Positions 21,847 through 50,189 are shown, numbered from the stretch's first letter. The stretch: DNA of 64,000 nucleotides from Flaccisagitta enflata (GCA_965153355.1 OZ231126.1:49166001-49230000); one strand, 5' to 3'. Translations and numbers: made by a program. The notes: a model not told the origin generated them from the letters alone.

Positions 21847-21993
21847 AACAAGGCCGGATACATGACAATCCAGTCGCGGACGGTTGGGCAGGAACAGTAA
21901 TGCGAAAACCGCTCGCAATTCAAAAATGTTACGGAGGGACGGAAGGACGGACCAACACGGCCAGGTGTAGAGTCGCGTGTCCGCGACTAAAAA
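21847..21993 (+). mobile_element. GGAC-hairpin element, subfamily A, short
   Basis: AACAAGGCCGGATACATGAC, AGTCGCGGACGGTTGGGCAG, GGACGGAAGGACGGACC, then GTGTAGAGTCGCGTGTCCGC and GACTAAAAA. The stem here is TCGCG/CGCGA with a matching 5' GTCGCGGAC. Confidence 0.75.
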
Positions 21994-22447
21994 CTGACTT
22001 CTGAGGTATACAGTGGGGTTTGTGGAATAACAGCCAAAACTGGAGGAAGGTATTTAAGTGTCTTAATTTCATTTAACAAACCTGATATTTGAAATACAAG
22101 TTGTACACTCGATGCTTTTGTCCCTGACTTTTTTGGTTGCTATGGAAACCAAAATTATTTTTTCAAACATTTATAACCACTAAAATATCAATATTTTGAG
22201 AAATATTGTCAGGGAACATTGCTCAAAATCAAATTTGCTACAACTTTCCCACAGTATGTTCTGTAAGAATATTGCTTGTTTGGTATTTGCTAGGGGGCAT
22301 CACACCTAGCAACCGCTAAATGATGCTCCCTAGCAACGGCTAAACGAGCAATATTCTTACAGGACATACTGTGGGAAAGTTGTAGCAAATTTAATTCAGA
22401 GCAATGTTCCCTCATAATATTTGTCAAAATGTTGATATTCTAGTTGT

Positions 22448-23412
<965 letters not shown>

Positions 23413-23587
23413 CCTTTATTGGTAAATGTTCAAAAAAATAATTCTGGTTTCCATACCAACCGAAAAACTCAGGGACAAAAGCATCAAGTGAACAACTTAT
23501 ATTTCAAATATCAAGTTTATCAAATGATATCAAAACACTTAAATACCTTCCTCCAGTTTAGGCCGTTATTCCACGAACCCCACTGTA

Positions 23588-24404
23588 GGTCTCACCAAAG
23601 CATTCCCTTCCACTTAAATTACTACGTCGCTTGTAAGATTTTTCTCATAAGAAAAGCTATGGAAAGTCGAGGTTGCATTGGGGTAGGAACTGGGCAGGGC
23701 GGTAATCATGTTAACTTACAGCTATCTTCGGACCTAAATTAACTAAATAAGTTTAAAGATTCAGGTTCAATGAATGAGAGAGATACGAATAGTTTTGGTA
23801 CCCAACTTAAGGGTTTAATAACAATTTTGACAAGATGACATATTGCATAACAGTTATAACATCACGTAACAGCCAGTAATAAAAACGCAAACGATTCGAA
23901 GTGGCAAGAACATAGCTCATTGTTCATTGTGACCACAATCAAAATATTGGAATGTCACGTATGAAAGTGCGAGCGGTCAGGGTACAATGCACTTCCCTTT
24001 ACCCCCCCTCCCTCCACAAAGGGAAAAAAAAAGAAAAAAGAAAGAGAGAAAAAATAAAGAGAGAAAAAAAAAAGAAAACAAACAATCCAATGGAAACTAA
24101 AATAGACATTGTTCTCAACAGACAGATGGACGGACTGACATTCAAAGCCTTCCACGAGTATGGCTGGCTGCGTCTGAAAAGCGATAAAGTGCAAATATTA
24201 CAATATTATTTCCATTTTTAAAACATTCCCAATTTCTAATTGCCCCAATTTCATTTGCGAAGGCGGATTCTTCGCTTTAGATTTTTTAATTTCTTCCTTG
24301 CAGTCACAATACCACGTAGTCAAATGAATTTCCATGTTGCAACGCAGTGATGTTGACTTGTATTTTAAATGCTACATCCTGAGAAAATCATGTTAACGTT
24401 GTTG
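23588..24404. other. No recognised feature
   Basis: Only a purine-rich low-complexity run (about 24015-24085) and a relic ACAGATGGACGGACTGACA repeat. Confidence 0.4.
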
Positions 24405-24616
24405 AAAGTGACGCGGGGACATGATATCGTTGCAGACGGGTGGGCCGGGCCATATAACCCCCAGCCATACCCTAACCCACCCCATGCTGACTCACACACA
24501 CAGACAATCATAACTGCAGCATCATAAACGTGCGTTTTCGACTTGATCATTACGAACAAACGGACGGACAAAGCCTCTTATTATTCTTATCGAGTTGCGT
24601 GTCTGTAATTAAAAAA
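24405..24616 (+). mobile_element. GGAC-hairpin element, subfamily B
   Basis: AAGTGACGCGGGGACATGAT, GTTGCAGACGGGTGGGCCGG, ATCATTACGAACAAACGGAC, GCCTCTTATTA and GAGTTGCGTGTCTGTAATTA. The hairpin is mildly decayed. Confidence 0.65.
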
Positions 24617-24988
24617 CAAAAGAAAGAGAGAGAATAAGATCAAAAACTCGATCATGAAATGCAGTGATTAATTAAAAAAAAAACAGTGTAAAGGTAACGG
24701 CAACATAAAAAAGGAGAAAAGTCATGTGACACCCTCCCATTGTGTCTACTTGAACTCATGAGGTACATACTTCAAGTGCAGAGTGACACTTTTAGGTAAG
24801 GCAACATACCTCGACAATAATCAATGTCCATCGGTCCGTTAGTATGTTGCTCCTTCTGATTCCCTCATATCATTTTTATCACAAATGCCGCACATGGGTG
24901 TGCGAGAACGGACGTCCGAGACGTTAGCTGACGTCCCTGTTTGTCAGACTTACAACCCTGTCAGTGTCAAGCCCATATAGAAAAGGTA

Positions 24989-25184
24989 AACAAGGCCGGA
25001 TACACGGCCATCAGTTGCGGACGGGTGGGCAGGGGCGGAAATGCGCGTTTTCCCACTTTTCAACTCGATGGTTACGGACCAACGGACGGACGGACGGACG
25101 GACGGACGGACGGACGGACGGACCGACGGACGGACGGACGGACGGACAAAGCCTCTTATAGAGTTGCGTGTCCGCAACTAAAAA
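24989..25184 (+). mobile_element. GGAC-hairpin element, subfamily A, with long (GGAC)n
   Basis: AACAAGGCCGGATACACGGC, GTTGCGGACGGGTGGGCAGG, GCGCGTTTTCCCACTTTTCA, about 16 GGAC units (25083-25147), CCTCTTATAGAG and GTTGCGTGTCCGCAACTAAA. The best-preserved copy; near-identical to 20667-20834 except for GGAC number. Confidence 0.85.
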
Positions 25185-25211
25185 TGGAAAAAGTAAAAAA
25201 GAAAAATAAAT

Positions 25212-25916
25212 AGTCGCAAAAGCGTTAGATGGTAAGCGGTATCCGTTGCCCCTATGTGAGTATATGTGGGTGTGTGGTGGTGAGAGGAGCAGCGGCCCCG
25301 AAGAGACCGATGACCTATGCTTAGTAAGTTTCGAAATTCTAGGCTTGAATTTCAGCATCAATAATGGGATTTGAGCCATGAGGCTGTGATTTGAGCCTCA
25401 AGGCGGTGATTTGAGCCTCCAGGCAATGATTTGAGCCACCAGGCGGTGATTTGAGCCTTGGGGCGGTGATTTGAGTCTGGAGGCTGTGATCTGAGCTTTG
25501 AGACTGTGATTTGAGCCAAGCTGCTGGAATTAAAGCCAAGACGCGACGCTGGGATTTGAGCCTTAAGATATTTGAGGCTTGAGGCTGGGATTTGAGCCTT
25601 GAGGCTGGAATGTGAGCCTTGAGTATAGGATGTGAGCCTCCAGGCTGGGATGTGAGCCTCTAGGCTGGGATTTGAGCATTGAGGCTGGAATTTGAGCCTT
25701 TAGGTTGGGATTTGAGCCTTGAGGCTAGGATCTGGGCATTGAGCCTAGTATTTAGTCCTCTAGACTAGGATTTGGGCCGTAAGGCAGGGATTTGAGCCTC
25801 AAGGCTAGGATTTGAGCTTTGGACAGAGAAGGAGGAGCAGAAAAAGAAGGAGAAATTTCCCCTATGTGTGAAAGCATAGGTCATCGGCCCCTTTGGGGTC
25901 GCCGCCCAAAAAGGAG
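25212..25916 (+). mobile_element. GCCGC foldback element with 20-bp minisatellite
   Basis: Starts with a small hairpin TAGTCGCAAAAGCG, then TTAGATGGTAAGCGGTATCC and GCAGCGGCCCCGAAGAGACC, CGATGACCTATGC. Ends GCATAGGTCATCGGCCCCTT, GGGGTCGCCGCCCAAAAAGG. Between are about 20 copies of a GATTTGAGCCTTGAGGCTGG unit (25365-25820). Open frames are repeat translations. Confidence 0.8.
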
Positions 25917-26425
25917 AAAAAATTGAGAAAGACTATGAGATTTTTTTTCAAAGTAGGCTGTCATGATATTTCCTTATACAACTATGTAATACAAAATGAA
26001 AAAAAAACTGAATAAGTTATAAACTCTGTTGGGATTTGATTCTTCTTAAAGGTTAAAACTGGTCACCGACGGCCCTTAGAAATTCTGCGCCATACACTAA
26101 AGCGTTTCCCAAATCACGTAATACGTCTTGTGTCATTTGATCTGTGATCTGTGATCATTTGGTCTGTAAAATTGTACGTCTGTCTGTTTGTCTGTTCGTC
26201 TCGCTTTTCGCAAAAAAAAAAGAATCTACTAAATCTATGGTGCTGTGTGCAAGAGCTATGCTCTTACTAAAAACATGAATTGAAAGTGTTGTGCGGATTC
26301 TTATCATTTTGCGTTAAGTCGATTGTTAGGCTTAGGAATACTTTACTACGCTGTACGCAGTACAGTTAACACATTTAAATGTTATAGTTTTAGTAATTTC
26401 ATTATAATATACTTTTCAGAAAAGG

Positions 26426-26930
26426 TACAGTAGATGTCATCTAGACTTGGAAATACGGGGGAGCTCATAACCTGACTATCAGTACAATAAGGGGATAAAT
26501 ATTTTGCTGCTGAAATGTTTTGACCCTAAGGGGTTGATGATGGGGTATGGCATCCCCCTACGGCTTACCACAAGAAAAAAATTTTTGTATAAAACTAAAG
26601 GATCAATCTTTTATTTTTTGCAGAATTTCAGCTTCATCTATTTGCTTGATTTGCAAAACCAGCCTGAGATTAGAACCTGGAACTTTTAAATAAACTGACC
26701 ATGTTGAATTAGAAGTTAGTTAACCAATAGACCAATTTCAACAAAGAGAAGAAAAGAGAGAATTTGATTTAATATTCAAGAGAATTTTCTATCCACAGAG
26801 CTGGCATACCCCATCGTCAAACCAATAGGACATAAGCATTGTACACACACACAGTTTCATTTCATTTACACAAATGGCATTTAGGAAATGAGGGCCCCCA
26901 TATTTCCAAGTCTAGATGTCATCTACTGTA
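26426..26930. mobile_element. TIR element H (TACAGTAGATGTCATCTAG ends), copy 1
   Basis: Ends TACAGTAGATGTCATCTAGA (then CTTGGAAATA) and TATTTCCAAGTCTAGATGTC (then ATCTACTGTA) are inverted over about 36 bp. 505 bp. Inner GGGTATGGCATCCCC is partly inverted too. Other copies: 57669-58071, 61411-62580. Confidence 0.8.
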
Positions 26931-27042
26931 TTCTTTTCAACTTCAAATCACAGCATTATATAATTCGATTCTTTCCGGCAACAAAACTTTTTTATGACAG
27001 TCACTATATCGTGAGAATTCGTCCTCTAATACCGCATTGTTA

Positions 27043-27228
27043 CTATAGCGGAGCACCGCGCCGCTAGAGCGCACCCGCTAATAAGGCATGCTCACCTATG
27101 AAGCATACAGCTTATTGTCCCATGAAAGAAATGAGTAGTTATTTTTATATTGGCAATAAAACAGATTCATTATAAGGCATAATTTTGCTCGATCCCCTGA
27201 CATGCGCTCTAGTGAAGCTCAACTGTAG
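27043..27228 (+). mobile_element. Short TIR element J, copy 1
   Basis: Shares with 46649-46832 GGAGCACCGC, CTAGAGCGCACCCGCTAATA, TGGCAATAA and CATGCGCTCTAGTGAAGC, ending AACTGTA. About 186 bp, no ORF. Confidence 0.7.
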
Positions 27229-27500
27229 TCCTAAAACAAAGCCGAGGACGCCTGTAACGGTTACAACGGCCCGGTAACTTAACTTTCAAATTCTGGAACC
27301 ACGGCGAATGATCTGCATAATCAAACCATTACGACCATGGCTTGGGTATACTAGACGATTAGTCTTTCATCCCCCGCCCAACCAACTCCTCTCTCTGTCT
27401 TACGATCCTTTATTTTTCTGTATCTTCTTGGTCCCCTAGTTCATCAACTTCTTCTACCACTCTCTTTCCCTTCCCCTTTCAACCTCCTTTCTTCGTCATT

Positions 27501-27559
27501 TTCTTCTTCTTCTTCTTCTTCTTCTTCTTCTTCTTCTTCTTCTTCTTCTTCTTCTTCTT

Positions 27560-27590
<31 letters not shown>

Positions 27591-27682
27591 TTCTTCTTCT
27601 TCTTCTTCTTCTTCTTCTTCTTCTTCTTCTTCTTCTTCTTCTTCTTCTTCTTCTTCTTCTTCTTCTTCTTCTTCTTCTTCTT
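27501..27682. repeat. (CTT)n microsatellite
   Basis: About 60 CTT units with one ATT. The minus-strand poly-lysine frame is an artefact. Confidence 0.95.
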
Positions 27683-27869
27683 CATTTTCCTCTTTTACCT
27701 CCTCTTTTCCTTCCTTTTATTCTCCTATTTCTTACTTACTCTGTTTCCTTTCTCTCTTCTCTCTCTTCTTATGGTTACGAACATGTGAGTCCTTTCTCTT
27801 CTTCCACCCCCTACCCTCTGCACCTCGTCATCATCATCATCATCATCATCTCGTCTCATGATCATATAG

Positions 27870-28178
27870 TCAATCGGAGTGAGAATGGGCCGAATTGGAA
27901 TCTTCTCGTCGTTGATAAGCGTAAAGGAAAGATTTGGAAGCTTCTGGTGACGACGACGACGACGACGATGCAGCGGCGGCGGCGGAAATGCCCACGGAAG
28001 TTGCTACAGTGTTGCCACCGGCGCCGACGACGACGTTGGCTTTCACGGCCGTGTCAGAAGATGCTGTTGACGCGGCGTTTGAGGTTGCGGCGGTGGAGCG
28101 CGTCGTCCGCGTCGACATCTCCAAGCGGGGAAACTCCTGCGTCAATCTCACGCCAGGCGGCGATAAAACCCCGTTTAT
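27870..28178 (-). CDS. Probable terminal coding exon, Ser/Ala/Thr-rich, unidentified
   Basis: On the minus strand it follows TTTGATCAG and is open for 102 codons to TGA at 27870. Codon third positions are strongly G/C (many GCC, TCG, ACG, GTC), unlike the flanking DNA, which supports coding. The protein is low-complexity (STRTTRSTAATSNAAS.., poly-S, poly-A) ending YQRREDSNSAHSHSD. It lies just downstream of the ceramidase gene on the same strand, so it may encode an alternative ceramidase tail or belong to another gene. The antisense frame (82 codons, acidic) is less convincing. Confidence 0.4.
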   Translation of the reverse strand: MNGVLSPPGVRLTQEFPRLEMSTRTTRSTAATSNAASTASSDTAVKANVVVGAGGNTVATSVGISAAAAASSSSSSSPEASKSFLYAYQRREDSNSAHSHSD

Positions 28179-28331
28179 CTGATCAAAGGAAGAAACAAAA
28201 GGCTTTTTCTCTCTTCTATCTTTTCAAGAGATTTACACCAAGATGATATTCTGAGAAGTTCATTCTCTCTCCCTCTCTCTATGCCTATCATTTTGTCTAT
28301 CTGTCCATCTGGCGGTCCTGTTTTAGAGGGT

Positions 28332-28474
28332 CTAAGTCTTTCTTTCTTCAATGTCACGAACTGGTGCAGTGAGTCCCATTTCTCCGGGTGGTGAAAATGC
28401 AGCTCGAACTCCGCCTCTTCCTCCTCCGGATAGCGACGACTCCTCCGAAAAATCCGACGGCGGATTCCGCAACC
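28332..28474 (-). CDS. Possible alternative 3' exon of the ceramidase gene
   Basis: Follows ATCTCAG on the minus strand and encodes LRNPPSDFSEESSLSGGGRG then GVRAAFSPPGEMGLTAPVRD, ending at TAG (28332). If the ceramidase last exon is cut at an internal GTACGC (28875-28880), exon 6 ends in phase 1 and this segment supplies the matching two bases. The result would be a 324-residue protein with a cytosolic tail. The plus strand is also open and Pro/Ser-rich here, so strand is uncertain. Confidence 0.3.
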
Positions 28475-28599
28475 CTGAGATGATTTTTTTGATTATTCAT
28501 TCGTTCATTTACCCATTCAATCATTCATTCCTTACTAATCAATTCATCCGTTCAGTCATTAGACTTTTCATTCAAATATTTATTCAAAAATTGATTGAT

Positions 28600-28824
28600 T
28601 CATTCATTCATTCATTCAATCATTCATTCATTCATTCATTCATTCATTCATTCATTCATTTATCCATTCAAGTGATTCAAGCAGTCATCTATTCACTAAT
28701 TGATTTCCTCATTAATTCAATAATTCACTCATTCATTCATTCATTCATTCATTCATTCATTCATTCATTCATTCATTCATTCATTCATTCATTCATTCAT
28801 TCATATATTCATTCATTCATTCAT

Positions 28825-28832
<8 letters not shown>
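28600..28832. repeat. (ATTC)n tetranucleotide tracts
   Basis: Two pure blocks (about 28600-28660 and 28731-28832) with degenerate ATTC sequence between. The right edge overlaps the last codons of the ceramidase reading frame. Confidence 0.9.
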
Positions 28833-44216
<15,384 letters not shown>

Positions 44217-44224
44217 GCCATAAG

Positions 44225-44363
44225 CAGCGGCGTAGGAGGAGGGACTTCAGGGACTTCAATTGCAGTCCCTGCTGTCGGGACACCAAAGTTGTCGGGACAC
44301 CAAAGAAGAAGAAAAGAAAGAGAAAGGAAGAAAAAAAAAAGAAAAAAGAAATAGTAGGGAAAG

Positions 44364-44447
<84 letters not shown>

Positions 44448-44980
44448 ACCGACGGACAGACAGAGAGGAAAAGTAAGAATATATTAGTCAATGCTACAAT
44501 TGTCTTACATTACTGTGAAAACAAATCTTCTTTGTCAAGGCTGCAATTGTCTTACATTACTGTAAGTTAAAGTTATAGATTAAAGGTTAATGCTACAATT
44601 GTCATACATTACTTAAAGTTAAAGATTAAAAGCAATTTATAAAGCAATCAAAATTCTGTGGTTTTTAAGCTTATGTTAGTTTTAAGCAAATAAAGAGGGA
44701 AGTAGGGGAGCAAAGTAAGTAAAAAAAAAGAAGTGAAGATAGGTATTTAGGCACAAGCTGTGGCTGAGAGAAAAAAAAAACTCTTTTCTCCTATACCAGG
44801 TATGATTAAGCCCCATCCCACTTATCCAAGATCTCAAAGAAAACAAGAGTATGGTAGTAATTACTATTTTTCACAATTTTCAAGCAAAAACTACATATTA
44901 TTGTCTGTTGGGACACCAAATTTGTCGGACACTAGTTTGGTGGTTGAAGTCCCAAGAAATCCAGCTCCCCTACGCCGCTG
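44225..44980. mobile_element. hAT-like non-autonomous element with 8-bp TSD, second family
   Basis: Ends CAGCGGCGTAGGAGG and CTCCCCTACGCCGCTG are inverted and flanked by GCCATAAG on both sides (44217-44224 and 44981-44988). Subterminal GTCGGGACACCAAAG / GGACACCAAATTTG and GGACTTCA / TGAAGTCC repeats. It contains (GA)n at 44370-44443. Confidence 0.85.
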
Positions 44981-44988
44981 GCCATAAG

Positions 44989-45452
44989 ATTTTACAAAGA
45001 AAAGCGTTTTTTTTATATACGTCTGTGTATCTTTTCTCATAGCCTTTTAAGACCGGCATGAAAAAAATATAGCAGCGACGTGTATTTTCTCAACTTCTAT
45101 TTTTTTTTCTCCGTTCTTTTATTATCCGGTCATGCATTCCAAGTTCCGGTAAAAAGGTCAAATCTCGCTCTTTCTTTCTCTCTCTCTATCTCGACCGTCT
45201 CGTTTTTCGGCAGGACGCAGAGCGTCTATTAACTTGGCGTGCGTCTACAGATTTTTCTCCATTTCCTTTCTTTTTTATATCTTGCTTTCCTTTCTTTTTT
45301 CTCATGCTTTGCTTCCGTTTTCTTTCTCTCTTTCCTTTTTCCTTCACTTTGGCAGGATTCTAGTTTTTCTTTTTTCTGTACTATCAACTCCAGACAATCA
45401 TTGCCATTGGACGCTGGCGGGCTAATAGCGTCCATATATGTCGGTATGTGGT

Positions 45453-45507
<55 letters not shown>

Positions 45508-45916
45508 ATTCTATTAGGGATCAGATGGTTTTGCCTATCTTCTTTCTTCTCTTCTTCTTCTTCTTCTTCTTCTTCTTCTTCTTCTTCTTCTTCTTCTTCT
45601 TCTTCTTCCGCCTCTACACTGTATCCTCAACCCCCTCCTCTTCTTGAAATTTTCTGCCTCTTCATCCTTGTTTCCGTTGGCTTCTAGCGCAACCAATGGC
45701 ATAGATGTTAAAGAGAACGTGACGCCCCGGGGCGAAAAGGTGGGGGGGGGGGGCTGATCCCAGTTCCATTCAGAAATCGATATAAAGGACAAACCAAACC
45801 TTTGCCAGTTTTATGTGCGTGTTAACGATTTGCATATTATGACCCTAAAGACTTTACCCGTTATCGTCTCTTACAGTTACGGTTTCTGTCTGTCTGTTTG
45901 TCTGTCTCTGTTTGTC

Positions 45917-45964
<48 letters not shown>

Positions 45965-46052
45965 CCTTTGACATACACAAAAACAAACAAACAAACAAAC
46001 ATGTCCACGCCTATAGAATAGGCCCGATAGTCGATACACAGGCAGAACTTAC
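44989..46052. other. Low-complexity region, no gene seen
   Basis: Includes (GA)n 45460-45502, (CTT)n 45548-45608, poly-G (45740-45752), and GTCT/CT repeats 45885-45960. Confidence 0.5.
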
Positions 46053-46133
46053 ACTAAGACGGTTTGATCGAAGATGTAACCGTAGTTTTCCTTTCCTGGA
46101 ATCGTTGATTCTTTGACGTAACTCATGATGGCG
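46053..46133 (-). CDS. 81-nt exon, homologous to the 18428-18508 exon; product unknown
   Basis: Acceptor ACCTCAG and a consensus donor GTAAGT bound 81 nt: one base, 26 codons, two bases. It encodes AIMSYVKESTIPGKENYGYI then FDQTVL. Length, phases and 12 of 26 residues agree with the 18.4 kb exon, which argues that both are real coding exons of paralogous genes. The family is not recognised. The gene lies between the ceramidase and homogentisate dioxygenase genes on the same strand, but no further exons could be assigned. Confidence 0.55.
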
Positions 46134-46359
46134 CTGAGGTTCTTCTTTTTTTTGCCGCCGGAAGTGACGCTTTTTTTTAAACTTCAATGAGAGTGACGTC
46201 GATTAAGAGAAATCTAGAAATAAAGTGTAGAGGATGAAGGAAATTTTTATGAGTATTTATGAGTAATTTTGATGAGTATTACGAGTATTATGAGTATAAT
46301 TATGACGATTGACGGAGTTGACCAGGTCACCAAATCAGATTATGAGTGACTATAGTAAC

Positions 46360-46540
46360 TACAGTTGAACCCCGCTCCAACGGACCCGCTTCTAACGGAT
46401 TTCTGCCTATAACAGATAGTAATTCTTGATCTCTTCAACATGTTTTCTTTTATGTCCTATATTGGCTATAACAGAATTCCGCTTCAAACAGATGAAATGT
46501 GTTGATCCCCTGAAACCTCTTAGAGCGTGGTTTAACTGTA
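46360..46540. mobile_element. TACAGTT-TIR MITE (pogo-like)
   Basis: TACAGTTGAACCCCGCTCCA and GAGCGTGGTTTAACTGTA ends, internal TATAACAGAT; about 181 bp. Confidence 0.7.
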
Positions 46541-46648
46541 TATAGTTGCGGGACCCATCCAATGCCAGGAGCAGACATACAAATCTTTCAAACCTTCCAA
46601 GGGGCAGGGATTTCAACCTCAAAGTTTCCTGTCTTAAAGCAATCAAAA

Positions 46649-46832
46649 TACAGTGGAGCACCGCTAGAGCAAACTCGCTAATAAGCCATGCCCGCCTATA
46701 AGGCATACAATATGCTGCCCCATGAGAGATTTTGTAGTTATTTCAATATTGGCAATAAGGCAGCTTCAGTATAACTATAAGGTATGATTTTGTCCGGTAC
46801 CTTGGCATGCGCTCTAGTGAAGCGCAACTGTA
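46649..46832 (+). mobile_element. Short TIR element J, copy 2
   Basis: TACAGTGGAGCACCGCTAGA at the left and CTCTAGTGAAGCGCAACTGT at the right; collinear with 27043-27228. Confidence 0.75.
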
Positions 46833-47088
46833 TAGAAAAAAAGCAAAAAAATATGCATAAATACACTTTTTTTCATTTTAAGACATACAATAAGACAGTT
46901 CTACACCTCATCAAGTGAGGTTGACATTTTGAAGTGAATCAACAGCCCCTGAGATGTGATAGAATTTGAGTTTTGAAGCTGCAGAAATATGCACAGTGCC
47001 ATTTTCCTACACCATGCATCATGTCAATCGTGTCTTTAATCAACCCATCAGCATGTCTCTTTTTTACTCCTTTTTTTTCTTTCTCTCT

Positions 47089-47089
<1 letters not shown>

Positions 47090-47162
<73 letters not shown>
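47090..47162. repeat. (TTTC)n microsatellite
   Basis: About 18 units. Frames on both strands here (poly-F/L/S, poly-K/E) are artefacts. Confidence 0.95.
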
Positions 47163-47294
47163 TTTTCCCTTCCCTTTCCTTCCGACAAGCTTCCATCCCT
47201 TCCGAGGAGCGGCGCCCCCCGCTCCTCCATAATGTGTATGTCTGGCCAGGAGTTAGCGCTAGGTTTGGTTACGAAAAAGATAATGAGTATAAAC

Positions 47295-47442
47295 TACAGT
47301 TGAACCCCGCAATAACGGATGTGAAGGGACCAATGAATTTCATCCACTATAGGCGGATTTCCATTATTGCTAATATAGAAATTAAAAGAAAATGACATGA
47401 AAGAATTAAGTTCTTGGATCCGTAATAGCGGGGTTTAACTGT
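47295..47442. mobile_element. TACAGTT-TIR MITE (pogo-like), short intact copy
   Basis: TACAGTTGAACCCCGCAATA and TAATAGCGGGGTTTAACTGT ends; 148 bp with GGATGTGAAGGGACCAATGA and its partner TTCTTGGATCC. Confidence 0.8.
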
Positions 47443-47529
47443 ATATATATGAGATGAGGAACATATGTAACAACGATCAACAGTTTTCAACCCTGATGAA
47501 CTGATCACGAAATTCAGGTCGAGCATGAG

Positions 47530-48116
47530 TAACATCTGTCGCATAATTATTGTCACAACTTCAAATAGGAAAAACTATACTAAGTATTGACCTAGTGTTA
47601 TGAAATTTAAATAGGAGATAGCAAAAAACCATTTTTTTGAGAATCAAGAAGGCTCAAAACATTTGTGATTTTTTTAACCACAATAATAGGTTCAAATAAT
47701 AAAACAAAAAAAAACTGATTTTTACTAATGTTTAACTGAATATCTAAAATGGATTAAAAGTCTTTACTGTTGATCATTTTTAATGGATAGCAATCAATAT
47801 GCCACAGCTTTAGTGATTTGCTAGATTGTATTGATACCTGCTAGTCTCATCTTTGAAAGAATGGCACCAGAGAACTCAGAAAATTGATATAAAACAAGAT
47901 TACAACTCTAGATTTTCCATCACTTTCTTTTGTTCAAATTTTCAATATATGTGTCTTACTTTATACTATGAAGGTAATTTGGTCAAAATCACTTTTTTTT
48001 AGTAAATAAATACTAAAATTTAATTCATCGGAAATTTTTGTAAAAAAAAAAACCAACAGTGAAAAAATCTTATGAAGTATTCTAATGTTGTGACGATAAT
48101 TATGCGACAGATGTTA
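47530..48116. mobile_element. TIR MITE (TAACATCTGTCGCATAATTA ends)
   Basis: TAACATCTGTCGCATAATTA at the left, TAATTATGCGACAGATGTTA at the right, extended by TTGTCACAAC / GTTGTGACGA. 587 bp, AT-rich, no ORF. Confidence 0.8.
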
Positions 48117-48189
48117 AGGATCGCGATTTTCATTTCATGTCGTAGATGACCACAAGGTTGTATTACGTAAACTGGAAACAGGGAACCGT

Positions 48190-48850
48190 GCGATCGGGCA
48201 GGAGCAATATACTATCTAGAACATATGTATATCGGCGAGCGTTTTGGGTCATATCTCTGCTAAAAATTAAAAAAAATCATATAAAAATCAGTGAGATTCT
48301 GAAACTTCATCAAATTTCTGATCTAGTGCCACCAACCGCGTTCTTGTAGCTCAATTTGTTTAGAAATGACGGGCAAAACAAGAACGCTACTTCAAATGAA
48401 AATTGCTGAAAAATTATATCTAATTTTTGTCGCTTTAGGTACTTAGCCAAGTGTTATCTTTTTGTTAGTTTAAGGTTGTTGTCAGACTTTAAGGCTGCTA
48501 CAGTGGTGCCATAGGATCGCCATGTCATTTCCATGGTCACTCCAAACTCGGTTATAGATCAGATGGTTGATAAGTAGGCAGCTATGGAGAAGGTATTGCG
48601 CATCATTTGATATGGATATAAAAAATTCTGCTCTGAAGGTGTGAGGGAAGACTGTGTCATCCTTTTCTCAAAATATCTCTTCAAGAGTATATGAAGATAA
48701 TTTAGGCCGTTATTGTTGTTCACAACATACATACAAAAAATCACAAAGATCAAATTATATATTTTCTTTTCATTTGATGAATAAACAGCCTGATAAAGAT
48801 CTTGCCGATATACTTTTGTTCTAGATAGTAGCACTGAAGAAATGCTGACA
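48190..48850. repeat. Degenerate inverted repeat
   Basis: TACTATCTAGAACATATGTA (then TATCGGCGAG) at the left pairs with TTCTAGATAGTA and CTTGCCGATATACTTT at the right. Arms are otherwise weak. Confidence 0.45.
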
Positions 48851-48956
48851 TCGCAAAGTAAAAAATCGTAGATATCCTTAAAAAGATGAATTTGAAACGA
48901 CGCAGACTTATTTTTTTTTTTGCTATTAACTGGACGGATCAAAAGACGCACGGAAG

Positions 48957-49897
48957 TACACTTTTTTTTTTTATAAGAACCTAGTTTATAAGAACATCAA
49001 GGCTTCAAATTACCCAAAAATTAAGAACATCTTAAGAACATATGAAGGCTTCAAATTCTAAAAGAAAATTTTTTGTAACAATTAAACTTTTATAGATATT
49101 GATAAAATACTTGAAATTAGAAAATATCAAATAAAATTCTGCTATTTTTAATATAAATGCTATAAAAATATCTTTTGACTTTATGATTTAGTATCTATTT
49201 TAGCATTAATTGATAGAAATACATTTATTTTTAATAATTGATAGTGAATTAAAAGGTTTACTATAATTTATTTGTTATCTAGAATTAAGAACGCTCTAAG
49301 AACATTGAAGGCTTGATTTTGCCTCAAAAATAAGAACATGAAGCCTTTGGAGAAAAAATGATGTTCTTATAAAAAATAAAAAGTGTAATAACCCTCTTTA
49401 AAAAAAGCCGTTAGCAGGTGACATAAAAAAGGTAGCTCATTATTTTGTCTTTAATTACTCATTTAATGACCATACGAAATAGTGCCTCTCATAGTTAACA
49501 CTCTTTTCTTTTTATCATTTTTTATTTCTAAGACCAAATTAAGCTTTCAACTTTCTTAAAATGTTCTTGATTTCAAATACTTTATAGATTAAAAGAAACC
49601 TTATAATCTACTATTTTTTGATGATATTTAATATATGTTTATCAATAATCACTAAAATAGATACTAAATAACAAATGGAAATATATTCTAAGGCTATTTA
49701 TCTTTAACATAGCAAAATTTTGTTGTACATATACTAGAATTTTAGTGTTTTATTAATATTTCTTAAGTACTACCCTTAATATTTTTTTTTCTTCAAAAGT
49801 GAAGCCTTCATATGTTTTTAAGATGTTCTTAACTTTCAGGCCATTTGAAGCCTTGATGTTCTCATAAACTAGGTTCTTTTAAAAAGGAAAGAGTGTA
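48957..49897. mobile_element. TACACTTTTT-TIR MITE, compound copy
   Basis: TACACTTTTTTTTTTTATAA at 48957; an inner inverse end (TTATAAAAAATAAAAAGTGT) at about 49387 and an outer one (AAAAGGAAAGAGTGTA) at 49897. Sub-repeats ATGAAGGCTTCAAATT / GAAGCCTTCATATG are inverted across the whole span. Probably one element within another or a tandem fusion. Confidence 0.65.
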
Positions 49898-50189
49898 TGC
49901 ATATGACTTAAACATACGTAACATACGTAACTTCAAATGCACTTCGTCTTGGACGGGACATCTATAAACAATCATGACAAATTGTCCTATCTATAACACG
50001 ATTATGTAAAAAACGTAATCATCAAATCGGCGCAGCCATTTTGTCGCTCGCCGAATGTAGCTGTCGAGAGATTTCACTAAAAGAATGACGAGACGACGTC
50101 ATCAACCGAATCCTTAAAAGTGACGACATATCCAAGTATCTGGTCAGTGGTTCACTTGCTCTTTTATCTTTTTTACAAAAATTAAAGGG

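Noticed and set aside
27479-27685. Poly-lysine frame
   Set aside because: (CTT)n repeat read on the minus strand.
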